DNA of 64,000 bases, from positions 310,001 through 374,000 of the forward strand of contig JAZGTN010000170.1 of the NCBI GenBank assembly GCA_037783415.1, in the 5' to 3' direction. Both the position numbers and the translations under genes were made by a program. Source of the DNA: Leptasterias polaris (lineage: Eukaryota; Echinodermata; Asteroidea; Forcipulatida; Asteriidae). Below are positions 13,101 through 28,100 of this stretch, piece after piece. The notes beneath the pieces are model-generated. The model saw nothing but the letters and a program-made list of their open reading frames with translations, had not been told where the DNA came from and did not search any database. The stretch's first letter is position 1. Each line of letters starts with the position of its first letter.

Positions 13101-16100
13101 ACTGTGTATTCCTATGGGGAATATTCTTCCTACGTGGGAATATTCGTTGCGATTTTTCGGCAATATCTCAAAAACGCAACCACCTTTTGAAGTGAAATTT
13201 GCACAGGTTAGTTTTATTGTATGTACCTACATATATATAGGATTAACACAATCAGTAGGCTCCAATTACCAAACATATGCAGCACTTTTAAGAATCGAAT
13301 TGGGGTTAACGTGGATAAAAACAATTAAACAATTATTTGTATCTCTGCATCATTAAAGTGTTTGCGGTGTCCCTCGATTATTTCAGGATTTGGGCCAGTC
13401 TCTTGTCACCCTAGCACGCTCGGGGTTGATTGTTATTTTGTTATACTATGAACTAGTAACTTGTAAACGAATAAGTAATTTGTGTTTACGAAGTTGTAAA
13501 TTGTAATAGCGAACTAGTAACTGCTGTTACGATGACGGTTACGTCGCCGCAACTGCTTTGGAGCATTGCGTAAATCGTTTACATCTGAATAAAAACGCCA
13601 AATGCCATTTCAAATAAAAACAAAAATCCAGGGTAATTCGGCATGATGCGCGCAGATTGCAAGCAGAAATAGAATTCTATTGAAAGGATGATGGGATGTG
13701 GATGATTTAACCTCCTTCCCCTATTCGCAAATCACATAAACAGTTCCTAATGGTTCCGAATGTTTTTAAAGATACAACATTGATTGCTTTTCCCCCTCTC
13801 CCTCACAGAATCATGATGCAAGGATCATTTTTGCCCACTTCTACGAGAGACCGGCCTCGAAATTCTTTTGCGAGGTAAGTGGAAAAAAAAGACGTTTCGT
13901 TCGAGTCTCGGCGTCAAAGAATCATCACTGATAAAATACAACGTGAACTATATACATCCCATCTAGTAAATGGATCGTTGCTTTCTGTTGACACACTTTC
14001 TATTGTGCTCCGCGGTCTAAATGTTTCTGCTCTAGTCCTCTGATACAATTTAATACTAGCCAGGGCCGTCCTACCACAAGATTGTCCTCAGATCTATTTA
14101 TGTTACCCGCATTGAAAGACTGAATCCTACAAAGCTTTTTCCTTTCAGCGCATTATTTCTACTTGGAATCAACTCCCATTGGCGACCAGATCTGATACTT
14201 CATTCCTCTCATTCAAAACCAGTGTGCTTGAATTTTACGATTCTAAATTTAATTCCACTTTTCAATCGGACAACGTTTTTTTGGGCCCCCAACCAGTTTG
14301 CCTCCTCCCCTCCCTCTTCCACCGTCCCTTCCCTTTCAACTGTAGGATGGCTCTGTAGAGGTGCTGGTCACCTGTTCCATTTTGCCATGCACTCACTCAA
14401 AAAATATATATCTTGGTTACTTTTGTTTATTTGTTTATTTTTGTTGTATTGTTTTGCAAGTGAATGAAGTGTAATAAAACAAAAAATAATAAAAATACAA
14501 AAAAATACAGATAACAAAGAAAAGCTATATACAATGCCACCTAGTCTCGCTACAAAACGTTATCACGCGATTCATGTTTTAATACATGATTCGTAACTAT
14601 TAGTCGACGGCGACGGAGTCGGGCGCTGCGTATAAAACGACCCGTGGAGAGATTATACCATAAGATTGCGTTTCCCCAAAATATACAAGGTCAAAATTAA
14701 TTCCAGGCAGAAGAAACATGCAGTCATAATAAACGTCTTGATGTCTTGAGCGTTTCAATTAAGGATAATTGAAGTTCGGAAAAGTTTCGATTGTGTTCCT
14801 GTTTTGGTTCGTAGAAAGTGACCTTTATATCAACTACAATATTTGTTACAATGACATGTTAAGTTAAAATTTCCTTATCAAATTTGAAATTAACATAGGG
14901 AGAGACAGGTGCAGAAAAAGCAATGCGATTCTCAAATAAGTTGTCCTCAAAAGGGAAAATCAGAAACTGAAAAAGGGAAAGAAAGGACAAAAAGTTGAAA
15001 TAAAAGAAACATAAAATTACAACAAAATAACCGCAAGTTTAGTTTTTGGTTTTAACAAGGGTAATACGTAGATGGATGTGAAAGGGTTATTATGTTTAGT
15101 TCACTATATCAAAAAAGACAAAGTTATTTCAAAGAAAATTTAGTAGGTTTAGTAAACTGGTCAATATTCTGACTGTCGCAAGTTAGACTTTGCATTATCG
15201 TTTAAACTAACAATAACACATTAAAGTTTGCATTGTTGTTTGCTCTTTATCTATCACAAGTTATAGTTTGCATTATCGTTCATTCTAACTATCCCAAGAA
15301 GAGTTCGCTTTGCCGTTTCCTCTATCTGTCACAAGTATAAGGGTTTGCACTACATGTTATAACTTTAGGCGTTTACCCTAACTAGCACAAGTTATAGTTT
15401 GCCGTTATCGTTTGCCCTAATACAAGGTAGAGTTAGCACTTTCATTTACTTATCTAAGTTATAGTTGTTGTTATCGTTTCACAGCGTAAACAGTGCATCG
15501 CACAATATCCTGTCAACACAGCCGCGAAAACAGTCTCAATAGGTAATGAAGACCCACATGGAAACCGTGCATTCAGACACAGTTTGCAATTTGACAGTGA
15601 CGTAGCTCTTTGTATCATCGCTGTTTTGACATTTTCGTCTGAATTTGTAAATTTTAGCCATCAGTGTTTTTACACATTTTGGAAATATACCGTAATTGAC
15701 AACAACAACAACAGCAGAATCCCAAAGTGTCACATATTTTAATCTAGCACTGTCGCATAGACTCTGCACATAAACACCGTTCATTCACCTTCAACGAAGA
15801 GACCATGATAATTGTTAACTTCTCATTTATAAAATGATCTGTGATAAAACAAAATTAGGACAGAATTGCTTTTGATCTTAAATTCAATGTTATTTTTTAA
15901 AAGTTTACAATAATGCAATTTTCTAAAACATGTTTTGTTGTGGGCTAATTGTATCTTCTCGAATACTGCGATGACACTATGGTGAAATTTAAAAGGCGGG
16001 CACAAGGGGTGCACCACAGTTTTTAGGGGGTGGTGGTGGGCTTCTGGCTAATTAAAACCACTGTTTCAGTTTGCATTCATCTATTTTCAGTTTGCATGAT

Positions 16101-19100
16101 ATACCACTATTTGTAGATAATCTGACGTCAAACCAATTGTCTGCGTGTATAAATATAAACAATTAGTAAGGTGTGTTAGGATTTTGATTAGGATGGGGAC
16201 ACCGGGGGACACCTACATCAATTGGGGGCAAGGGGGATGGCACGTGCCCCCGTGGCGCCAGAGTCGAAGACTGTTAACAATTTAATGTAGCAGTGTCAGC
16301 TGTCAGTGTAAACGCATTTGAGATCATTCTTGACACAGTCAATCCGAGTCAGATCCGCTGGTCAGACCCGGTTCAGCCTTTGGCTTCGATAACCAGTTTC
16401 TGTTACAAGTGCTTGCCTTAACCCCCCCCCCCCCCAAAAAAAAATTAAAATTCTAGAAAATTGCCGTCAGGTTTAAAGTCGAAGCCTGCCCAAAACGCTG
16501 TGGTTCAGAAATGGCGCTCATTCTGACCCCATGGCTTATAGATAGACTTTAATAAACGACGCATTATACGCATGATAGAGAATGTTCATAGAAATAGCTT
16601 GGTACAGAGGACACCGGGAAGCGTTATTATTATTCGGTGTGCAGAAAACAAGGTCTTGTATTTAATAGCAAACTGAATATAAATTTGCTTATGTCAGAAT
16701 TTAACTGGGGCACAATTTCTTACCCATCAACAGGTAGTGGCTTTATTAATTGGCTAATCTATTGGTGCGTGGCACTCATGTCCAACTTCAAGATTAGTAT
16801 CAAATTGGGCAAGTATTCCCCAACCACAACCCCCAAATAAATAAAAATAATAAATTGATAATTAAAAAAAAGCTGATGTTATAGATTCCAGAGAGTAACA
16901 ATCTTTCATTTAAGGTACTGCACGAGAATAAAATAAAAGATAACTGAATAAATACAAATCCGCCATTGATAAAAGGTTAATTAAAAACAAAAAATTAAAT
17001 AGCCATGTACAAACAATGTTTGCATGTTGCACGTATTTTGTGCATTGCTTTTCCATTATGTGAAAGGTGTTTTGTTTGTTTGTATTGAAACAGTACCATC
17101 TGTCAAAATTCGTTTAGAGAGCGAAAGAGAGCAGAAAACGGGCCATGCAACTTTAAAGCCTATAGTGGATTAGAAGAAGAAAAAAAATATACATTAAGCA
17201 AAATATAAAAAAATTAAAAAAATACAAAAATAATTCCTCAAAATTGCCGCTGGTTAGTTTTGTTAGTTTTATTTATTGTATTTATTAATTCTAATTGTGA
17301 AGCCAATGATTCCCAGAAAAGCGACATTAAGCACCATTTTACAGCCAAGAACACAGCGGGGAGAAGACAAAAAAAGGAAGTTATAGGGAAAACTGAAGAC
17401 AATTCTTAATGGGAAAACCCGCGCAATAGGGATTAAAAACCCATCCACATGGTGCCCCCGGCAGGATTCGAACCGTGTCCTATACAGCAATCCTTCACCG
17501 ATCTTGAACTCTTGGTGGCAGCAGATACCGCCAAAAACAAAAACAAAAAAAACCCAAAAACCAAACAACAAAAACACCCCCCCCGAAAAAACCCAAAACC
17601 GACCCAAACCAATACATTTGATTATAGTTATAGTTATGAAAGCTCACTGACTTAAAAAGTTCATACCAGCCAGAGAATGAATTCCCCTTCCGAAAAACAA
17701 GAAAAGTAAAAAAACAAAAAACAACCTGAAATCAGCGGGGCTATTCTCTAAAAATAATCGATTTTGTCCTCTCGTATGTGCTCCTTTGACCGAGTGATTC
17801 GGCGTACGGCACTGTAATAACATCTAATCGGCAATAAATGTAACGATAAAAATTTGCGAAATGAGAAATGAGCACAAAACAATGGCCAACAAGGAGAAGT
17901 CGAAGGCTATGCATCCATAAATCTTTTTGTTTTAAAGGAGAGAGAGAAACAAAATATACAAATAAAAACCACAGAAGCTGTTTGTTGATCTCGGTTTTAT
18001 ATAAAAAAAATAAAATAAAAAATAAGTAAAACAAATAATAATAATATGTTTGTATATATCAAAAATGTTTTTTATTCTTCAGAAAACTAAATTAATTCCC
18101 ATCCTCTATTTTTCAAGAAACACACCATAATAACCAACCTGTTCCAAGCCAATTAAGAATCATGCGATCACGTTTTATTTGAAAACAACGAAAAGACCTG
18201 GATATTTTCTTCATCTATTTTGAGCACGTTCACGATACGCTTAACGGTAACTATGAGCTTTCAGATTTATTAACAGATAGTAACTAATTCTGTATTTCAA
18301 GTTGGTTGAAATTGCCAGCCGATCATTAAAATGTTCTACGGTGCCAGCAGCTGGTGGCCAGCTTTGGTATAACCCATACTTGAAATGTTATAGTGCAATG
18401 CTTTTAAGGGGATATTAGGTACACGCACTTATTTTTATGACATGCGTTAATTGTCTGTTACACTTCATTCTGTTTGTGCCGCCCATAAAGGCTGAACCCG
18501 AATTTCTAAACGACGTGGAAAGAGCTTGAGATCATTTCCCCTTAGTTTACATTTCCAGTGTAGAAGGCTTACCATAAACGTGAAAGGTTTATGTAGAATG
18601 ATTGTCACATGCAAGCTTTCCCAACATTGTTATGGCGAGTACAATTAAACTACGCGACGGTATTTTTAATCGTCAGCTTCATGGGTTATCGGAATTGTGT
18701 GCGCTGTAATCGGTGGAATTTATGTACCAAAAAGGTATTTTTACGGACTTTCTCCCTGGCTAAAATGAAGACGACGAAGTAATGTATAGATGATATAAAT
18801 CGCTTTTTATGTAGAAGTTTCTTGACTAAATTCTCGTGAGACTCTCTGATTGAGCTGCGGAAGGATTCTAAATTGGTTTATTATTCGCAAATGGACCGTA
18901 GCCGCAGTATGGCAGTGCGTAGCACATGAAGCGTACAAAATGTGGACCTGAGAACAACCGAAGTCAATATAACATAGGAACTTAAAACACTGTGTGGACT
19001 TACACACGTACACACACACAGCTCTGTGCTGCAGTCACTCTGTGGACATTCCTTTGCTCTCTATCCTTAAGGAAACCATGAAGCGTTAAAACATAGTATT

Positions 19101-22100
19101 ATTTTTTTTATTAGAGTATGATTTTTGCTTAAGTGCCCAGAACAAAGGAAGCCCACAGAGTGGTTGCAGGGAGGCAACACAAAGCTGTGTGCGCATACGG
19201 GTGGACGGTGTATTATAATTTTTACGTTGTAAGGTGAAGACTTGTTATAATTTCCCTGTAAAATTCTGTCCTTACAATCTTTTCAGCGTGTACACAATGG
19301 TAAAACAAAATTCCGTTTAAATTGTCGTTAGTTTGGAAACCCGCCATCTTGAAACCAAGCCTCACCGAACCCAAAACTTGGTTCCCAGTTTGGCCGGAAC
19401 AGCTGCGTCACTGCGGCTAAAACGAAAACACGAAAACATAAGTGCCACGGTTGGCTCGGCCCTGTCAAACACTGCCACAAGAAGAAGAATTATTAGATCT
19501 TTTATAATCTCAATAGGTGTATCGCCTTAAAGCTTACGGCCCTAAAATAATTTGGATCCTGAATGGGTGGATCAATGACGGTTGGTGGCGCTACGACTCC
19601 TCCAATAACTCCACTTGCAAATCTGAAGAACTGGAAGAGGTTTTGCAATACCACCTTGCACTCCATGGATTCTACCAAGCTGCTGACGTAGATCAGATTG
19701 ACTTCGGAGGAATAGTAAGAAATAATAAACATTTCTATTGTAACGTCACAACCCGAGTTTTTGCCAACCAAGGTTGGAAAACTATGGGAAGTCATAAATG
19801 CCAAAGCAAAAACAGATTGCCACAGTTTGTAACAATGTTACAAAAACAAATTGAAAATAGTGTTGAATATGTTGGAAACAATGCATCGATCATGGGATAT
19901 ATCTTTAATTGAAAGTTTGCAGACATGTTCAATTTGGTCACAACATCTATTAACACGATTGAATGTTTCGCTTACATTCAGCCGCCCATGTCAACCAGCA
20001 CGGTTTGTTTATCAACAATATGTTTAACGGGAAAATTATGTTTTTGTTCTTTAATCAATTCCTTATAAAAATAGTTGTGTTCATATATACAGAAACTTAA
20101 TCTACTCTTGCAAAGAACACTCATGTACAACTTTCCCTCTAAGTTTTCGCCATCAGGGCCAATGTTCATGGAACTACTTAAGCAGCAATTAGTGCTTAAA
20201 CATTTTCTGCTAAGCAAAAATGAGCAGGATACCAGTCACGGATGGTACATTTGGAATGGTATTTTGGCTGGTAACCTTATTCAGGGAAGCATGTTACGCT
20301 TTAGCTTCTATTATGTGCTTAAAGCAGCTCTATGAGATTGGGCTCATTTTAAAACGATATATTGAAGGTTTGTTTGTTCTTCAACACAGAAGCCATACCC
20401 AGATCAGAAAGCGTACATAGAATCACTGGTCGACACGACAGACCTAAGTGCCCGCGATATCCTGTCGCAGTCGTACGACAGCATGATGGTCATGGCTTTG
20501 GCGCTCAATGCGTCCGTAGCACAGCTCTCCAAGATGGACCCACCACGCTGTCTGCAGGATTTCCAGTACGGCGATACCGCAATGCGTGAAGTGATGATGC
20601 AAGGCGTGCGCAACGTGCACTTCTACGGGGCTACCGTGAGTTAAGCTATGCTTAGGCCTATGCTAATCCTTAAATGCAAGGTAATACCTTTTGTAATTGA
20701 CCACCCCCCTGAAAAAAAAATTTGATGAACATAAAAACTTTACTTGAGAGCTGTTGATATTATAAAAACAATGTTAGAAACCGACACCCTTTGAAGTAAT
20801 TTAGTTTTAGAGAAAGAGGTAATTTTTCACCAACAAATGTGTATCTGAGAAAAGGCTTCAGGCATCCGAAAATACAAAATTCTGTGCATCAAGGGTGTTT
20901 TTTTTTCTTTCATCATTTTCTTGCAACTTCGATGCCCAATTTTTTTTAACAGATGTGTTACTATGTTGGGAAACAAACACCAAGTGAGAATTCTGGTCTT
21001 TGACAAATATCAAAAGTATAGGCCCTACCTTACCTTTGAGTCACGTCCAAGACACACAGTTTTGCTAATACTTTTATCATCAATAGACGATGTACTGACA
21101 AGTCTTTATTTTAGGATTTACGGTAAAACTATACATTAGCCTTTCATATAATGCTTTGCCTGTACGTTTTGTTAAAAGCCATTAAATTATGTGCGATAAG
21201 TTGAATAGCAGCTAATTATACTTTGCAACTCTGTATGTGTCGCACGTGAACTTAATTAGCGCGCCTCTGCCGACCTTCATTATGACTTTTGCTCTTTTCA
21301 TGTATTTTAAAATATGATCTTTTCATGTATTTTAAAATATGATCAAAGCAGGCTTGTGGTTGTACGTATGGAGTTATGACCTCTCATCCATTTAGTGCAC
21401 GCGCCCCTCGTATCATTATCTATGGAGAGTGCTTGCGCGTGCAGAATAACTGGGTGAAAGTTCATAATTCTATGTAAAGCCACAAGCCTGCTTTCATCAT
21501 GACGACACAGCCCCTTTAAACTATTTTGGATCAAATGGAAGTAGGTTGAGTTGTTTTGTTCAATCAAAGTGCCTTTAAGACCTATATCCCTCACGGAAAA
21601 GTTCACTTTTATGTGTATATAATCAATGCTTGTGGTGTTACGCTAATTTTTCAAATGTTTTTTTCCAACGGTAGAGTCAAGTGTCGGTTGACGAAAACAC
21701 AACAAGGACTGGTGAATCTCTACGTGTCGTGGTCAAACAATTCCAGAACACTAAAGGTATTTTTTCACCCTCCACTCGTGCCTTTCTCGCGAGTAATAAT
21801 AAACACACGCGGGAGACACGCGATTTTACAACGCTGATCACATGGGAAATCAAATCCACATTATTTGTTCACCTCTGCAAAATCCAATAAAACCGTGCAT
21901 GCGGGACGACAGAGTGGCGCCGAACTCATTGCTCGATACACTTTGCGGATGGGTTGCCGCGTTTGTTTAATTCACAGGCGGTGTACTCTTGACTCGTTTC
22001 GTTAGGGAAGCTTGTTCTTGCTGAATCATAAGCAAACGCCCCTCGCCCCTCCCTTCCATTGCAAAATTAGACTTTGTCCTTGTTTGCTGCACTTTGACTG

Positions 22101-25100
22101 AATATAGATTGCTGTTAGTGTGTATAGGATGAAGTCTGCGATTGAGATTTGAAGTCCCCACCTATTGGTACGCAAAGGACATTTCATGCATCACCAACCT
22201 CATGCACTTTTATGTAGGAACACAAGTCAGTTATGTGGCTAAACCTATTCTTTCGCACAAGAACAATTTCCATGGAAGTTCCCGTTGGTTGATTCTTTTC
22301 ACGCTTGAATCGCTAAAACTGGGAAACTGCACTGAGAATTTAATAGGTGGGGCATGTGGTGCTTTCCCTTTACCTGTGGTAACAATTCTGTGTCGTTGTA
22401 CGTATTTCCATGACCTTTGCCTTAATTTAGCTGTTATTATCTTTAAAAAAAAATATTCTTAGTCATTTTCTTTTTATGTTATTATTTGTTTGTAGCTGCT
22501 GGGCACCTAAAAAAACCCAGTTTACTGAGAGGTCTCCCCACAGGGTAAAAAAGACAAACATTTAAAATAAACTCCCTTGAAATAATAGACGGTTTCCCAT
22601 CGGGAAAGAGTTATATATAAACCCTGCTTTTTGGGAGCAAGGTTAACATTCTAAAACCTTTTGGGTCAGATCCGGTTCTTAGGGGGGGGGGGGGGGGTGC
22701 TGCTGTGTTCAGTTCAAACAATAATATAGTATCAGATTTGTATACAATAATGGCCATTAAAGCAGCCGAACTTTTCCGCCAAACATGAAGCATTGAGGCG
22801 CATTGCTGATGCCTTAAATGCGCAATTTCCATTATAAGGTCCTTTGTTTCAGCAGAAACAGTGCGGCCACGTGCAGTCGGTGAGTCGATTTCTTCTCTTA
22901 TCAGCTGTTATAAAAATAAAACACCGTTTCTATCAAACCTATAACGTGAGTAAAGTTCACCGTCAGTAAATTCTGCCGATGGATTGCTTCTTTCGCGAAA
23001 TACTCTCTCCCTGCGAAGAATTCTTTATGCGGTGCGCGACCCGTAAAAAAGCGCTAGTGCCCCACTTAAGTCAGGTCGGACCACACTTAAATTTAAGACG
23101 CGAAAGTAAGCGGGGCACTTAGCGCAAATGCTTTGTGAATACCACTTAGTCGGTAAGATTCGTCTAAGTTTAGTATTTAGTGGGGTGCTTATTATTTTGT
23201 GACTTAAGTAGTTTCGTATGACCCGGAAGCTGTGTCAAAATGACTCAGAAATGGGTCAAACTTACGCAGAATGCAAGCTAACCAGATCAGCATGACCCAG
23301 AAGCATAGGCACACTAGCGTTCATTTTGTGTCCAGGAAATTTGTATCAAGTGTTGGGTGTGGTTGAACATCTACGACAGCGTGTATAGTGTATACTATTA
23401 CTATGGTGTACGTACGTATGGAGGTGCTCAAAACATATTTTCTGTGAGTTTCGTATAGCTGCACTTCATCAGTCGACATTTTAGCTTTTTATAAACTTTT
23501 TTATAATTATTTGTTTTCAACAAAATGTGATCCCAGTAATAAAAAAAAATCGCAAAGAGACCGAGAGAGGTAAGTTTTCCCTCGTTTGTTACTATACTAG
23601 CTTGCGTAATCTCATCTTGGTTTAAGCCTTTTTTTTTCCCCGGGGGAGGGGGGGGGGGGGGGTTACAATTATCCACCTGACTTGTCGCGAATGTTGTTCT
23701 TGTAGCAATTCAAGCAGGATTAACAAGTTCCGTTCTTCTATTTCTTTGAGTGGTTTTTCTTGTGTTGTATCTGGCAATCTAGCCCGACTTAATTTGCCAT
23801 CTTGTATTTTTTTCGTTTTTAGGCCAACAAAGGTGGTAAACAGAAAAGAGGTTTAGTAGGAAATCATTCCCATCTATCAAATGCCAGTGTTTTGATAGAG
23901 CACTTTTGAGATAAGAGAGGCGTATTACTAGTGGGAAGAAAGGCAAAGTGAAAACGTTTCTTTATTGATGTTAGTTGGTGCACTCAACATTGAATTTCTG
24001 TGATCGTCGCTAGATTTCGTAAAGTGTGCCAATTCTTCCGGCGTGTTGTATCCGCGTTCTATCAGTTTTTCTTTAAAGAAATTGACCTTCATCTGAAAAT
24101 ATTTTGAATGTTTTTCGAATGGATTATTAAATTTGACGGTTATCGTTTTCGATGACGCGAAATAAAAATTGCCTACAGTTACACATTTGAGGGAAATTGA
24201 ACGACTGTTTTTGAGGAGCTTTCAATTTCGCGCGAAATAGAATAACTCGACGTTTAAGTTGGCCGTTTATTTACCAAAAGTGAGCGGGAAAACTCATGTT
24301 AAAGGAAAGGTAAACGTTTGGTTATCACTCTTAAAATTAATGGCAATAAAAACCTATTGGTTTGAAGCCTACAGCATCTTTCGATAGTATAAAGCATTTT
24401 GAGAAACATTTCACTTCGAAGTTTTGTTGTTATGTAAAAGTATGTCAGTTTTTATTCCCCGTCATTGAATCTGAGAAACGTTTCTGTAGAAAGGTTTTTC
24501 AGATTGTGTACTCCATTTACGGATTATTATTCTTGCATGGACATAAACGCTCCGGATTGTCGGTGATATCTCAAAAACGCGACCACCTTTTGAAATGAAA
24601 TTTTCACAGGTTAGTTTTATTGTATACATCAACATTTAGATAGGATTAAAACAATCGAACGGTTCAAAAAACCAAAGGTGTACTTTGCCTTTAACTTAAT
24701 GTTCATTGTTGTATGCACACAATTTTACATTAAACCCATTGTGTAATACTACCTCATGCATTTTCTCTTTTTAACGCCTAATGGACTCTACCAACTCGTG
24801 CACTGCCGTGAGTTTCTATTTCATCAGGTCGTAAATACACTCAGCAGTAATCGTATTTTATCATCATGCATCACTGTAGAGTCTTATTGTCACTTGCTTC
24901 TGTCACGTTTTATTTGTCCATTATCCGTTTCCCTTATAGAGTGTAAATATAGAGGCGGGAAAATTATGTTTGCTTTTTGTCCATGTTTTCTTGTTTTTCT
25001 TCCCGCGTTTTTTTCCTGCTCCAGATGATCCGATGAAACACGTGCTTTTGTTCGACTCCCCGGATGTAGAGGCAGGGTTTAAACACATCGGGAACACTAA

Positions 25101-28100
25101 CTTCACATGGCACGGTATGTTAATTAGATTTTCGGTCGATTTACGTCTTGTCACACGAGACAATTTTTACAGGCAACTATAGAGGCAAACTGCAAAGCAG
25201 ACAAAAGGAGCACTTTGATATCACAAAAAAGAGACTCCTTTTTTTCTTTTCAACCTTCTAGTATATTATGTAAAATAAAAATATTGTGAATTACTTTCTT
25301 ATGGGACATCGCCTATAGACATAGTTGCATATGAACATTGAGTGACATTGCCTTTATCGAGTTATTAAGAATTTAACACCATGACAACGCTTCAAGGGTT
25401 TGCTGGATTACGATTGCTATAGCACAACATTGCTTGAGAGTGAAAATAAATATGTTCACATTATTTTGTTTACATCACTTTGTCTTTACATGGCATAATA
25501 ATTGTCATGGTGGAAAACTTCCCTTGCAATAGGTTCGTTTGAAATGCTGTAGTTTTTGAGAAATGAGTAAAACAATTAGTCTTGATTTCACGACGCCAAA
25601 AACCCGATATTTGCAAAACATTGAAACATAATATGGAGAAAAAATTAAATAAAAATATCGTGACTCCGATGACCGATTGAGCTTACACTTTCACACCCCC
25701 CCCCCCCCCCCCCCGATAAGTTGGTTCGTTAACAGTATGGATACATGTCATTTACATGACTTAGTCCAATGTTTTCCACGTGCCCTAAGCCCGGTTTATA
25801 CTTCATGTGAATGCGAATGCGAATGCAAAGCGAATTTTGATGTCGCAGGGCTGTTTTCGCTGCGAATGTTTCGCAGGAGTTGCCCACAGGGCAACTCTTC
25901 CGAATTATTCGTTGCGAATTTGTGACGTCAAATTCGTATTGCATTCGCATTCGCAGGAAGTATGAACCGGGCTTTAAGGTGGTGAATTTCGTCGTAAATT
26001 TATCTGAACGCGCCGGAGATTGTAAATACTGTACATTATAATATTGGACGCATATGAGTGCAGTGTCGCAGAAACCACGAGGTGAAATGGAAAAGCCAGA
26101 TCTTACCGAGTGATTATATTCTGCGACAATGCACAAACGAAATGCATTCAATATTTGTTTTGTCAATACAAAATAGACGCAGAAACTCATCCACTTATAT
26201 ACACTCTGAAAATTCTATAAAAAAGAGAGAAGAAAAGCCTTCTACATAACCTGAACGACTTCATGTGGACACCAACCTTGTCACGACTATGCCTCGTTCC
26301 GACAAACGGGTGGGGAACGATTTATTTGGAATGACGCTGCAAAGTGTCCAATAATTATCCATAATGACAAGGATCTCTGTGTGGAGCACACAATAAGTCT
26401 TACAACGAACGAAGCCATAATGACTTCATTCATCACCAGAATATATGTATAGGAAAATACAATTATGATAGATAATGTTTTTATTTTTTGTATTTGCATA
26501 GCTTAAAAGCCTCATGGTCGGGGTGCTACAATATTGTGCTATATTCAACACCATAATGTAAAAGGGCTAGGGCTGGGTGAATTATTTACATTATTATAGT
26601 ATGGAAATACGGACAATGTTGCATCGACGATAATATAATTTATTTCTATTTTTACCAATGAGTGAGCTAATAATCAACCGCCTATTTTTGCTTTATGCAA
26701 ACCGTTTACTAGTTTAACTGTTCATCTCTGAGTTTTACTGTTTGTCAGTTTTACTGGTTATAAGTTTTAAGAGGACTACACCATTGGTAGCCTACTTGTT
26801 GTATTTTCCGAGAAAAATATTTGAAGGGTAAGATTTAAAATCTCGTTCCACCGACCTGTTTACTTTGTGCGTCCATGACTGCCGAGGAAAATGTAACAAA
26901 ACCTGGCGAAAAGATTTCACTGGATACTTGGTAATACTGTTTCAGTTAATTAAGTAAGTCATTTTGTTAGTAACTTGGAGGTACATTTCTTGTTCATGTC
27001 TGCAAATGATGTACTGCAGTTTGACAAAACAATTAACCTTTGTCGGGTGTATTACCGACTTAGTGCATTCGATCGACATTGACGATGAACAGCCAATCAT
27101 AGCCGGCCACTATGACCAACTTATTATGAATAAGTTAATGACCACTCCACTGTTTTTTTATTGGCAGGGAAGATCCCCCCAGCCGACGGCGTGACGATTG
27201 AGCGACAAATCATCGTCAAGTCTCTGAATCTGCGCATTGCAGTCATTGTGTTAGATATGATGGGCGTGGCCATAGCCCTCGTGTTTATTTTCATTAATGT
27301 ACGGTACAGAAACAGAAAGTAAGTTTATAATTGATAGATTTATGTACTGAAAATGGAAGAAGTGGACGGTTTAGATTGTATACTTTTTCAGGCACATAAC
27401 CGTAAAATTATCAAATGTAAAAAAAAATAACAATAAAGTGGAGTTGTCATTTGAAAACACCTGTACCCAAACTCATACAGCTTTTAAGCACAAACAGTAG
27501 TTCAGCAGAAAACATTTTTCAGAGAAGCAGAAAGCACACCAAAAAAAGCAATGGTTGAACATTTAAGGAGACAAGGAGGGGGGGGGGGGGGGTTGGATGG
27601 AAGGATAAACTAGGGTAAAATTTAAATACCAACAATCACTTCTCTTTGGAATTGTAAATTGTTGTCTCCTTTTTGTGTTTGTTCCATCCAGGGCCATCAA
27701 GATTTCTAGTCCACAGATTAACAATTTGACAGCAGTGGGCGGGCTTCTCCTGTACAGCTTCGTTGTCATGAACAGTATCGATTCTCCGTCATTTTCGGTG
27801 ACAACGATAATCGTCCTTTGCCACGTAAGTTAATACAAGGTTGATGAGCTAATAAAGGGGTTTAGACGGTATCGAGGTTATCGAATAATTGCTACCATAA
27901 TCGGAATCCTCATTAATAGTAAAGTTCAAGTAATAAACCACAAGGGAGACCGCCAACATAGGGCTATAGACAGCTAAGTTGGTAGAGCACCGAGGTGTCG
28001 TAGATAAACCTGTCCCCCTGAGATTCTGTCCCCCGTATGAGAAATTAACGTGGGCTTATGAAAATGATTCAAAAGAGGGCGCTATCCAAAGAAGGTTGTG

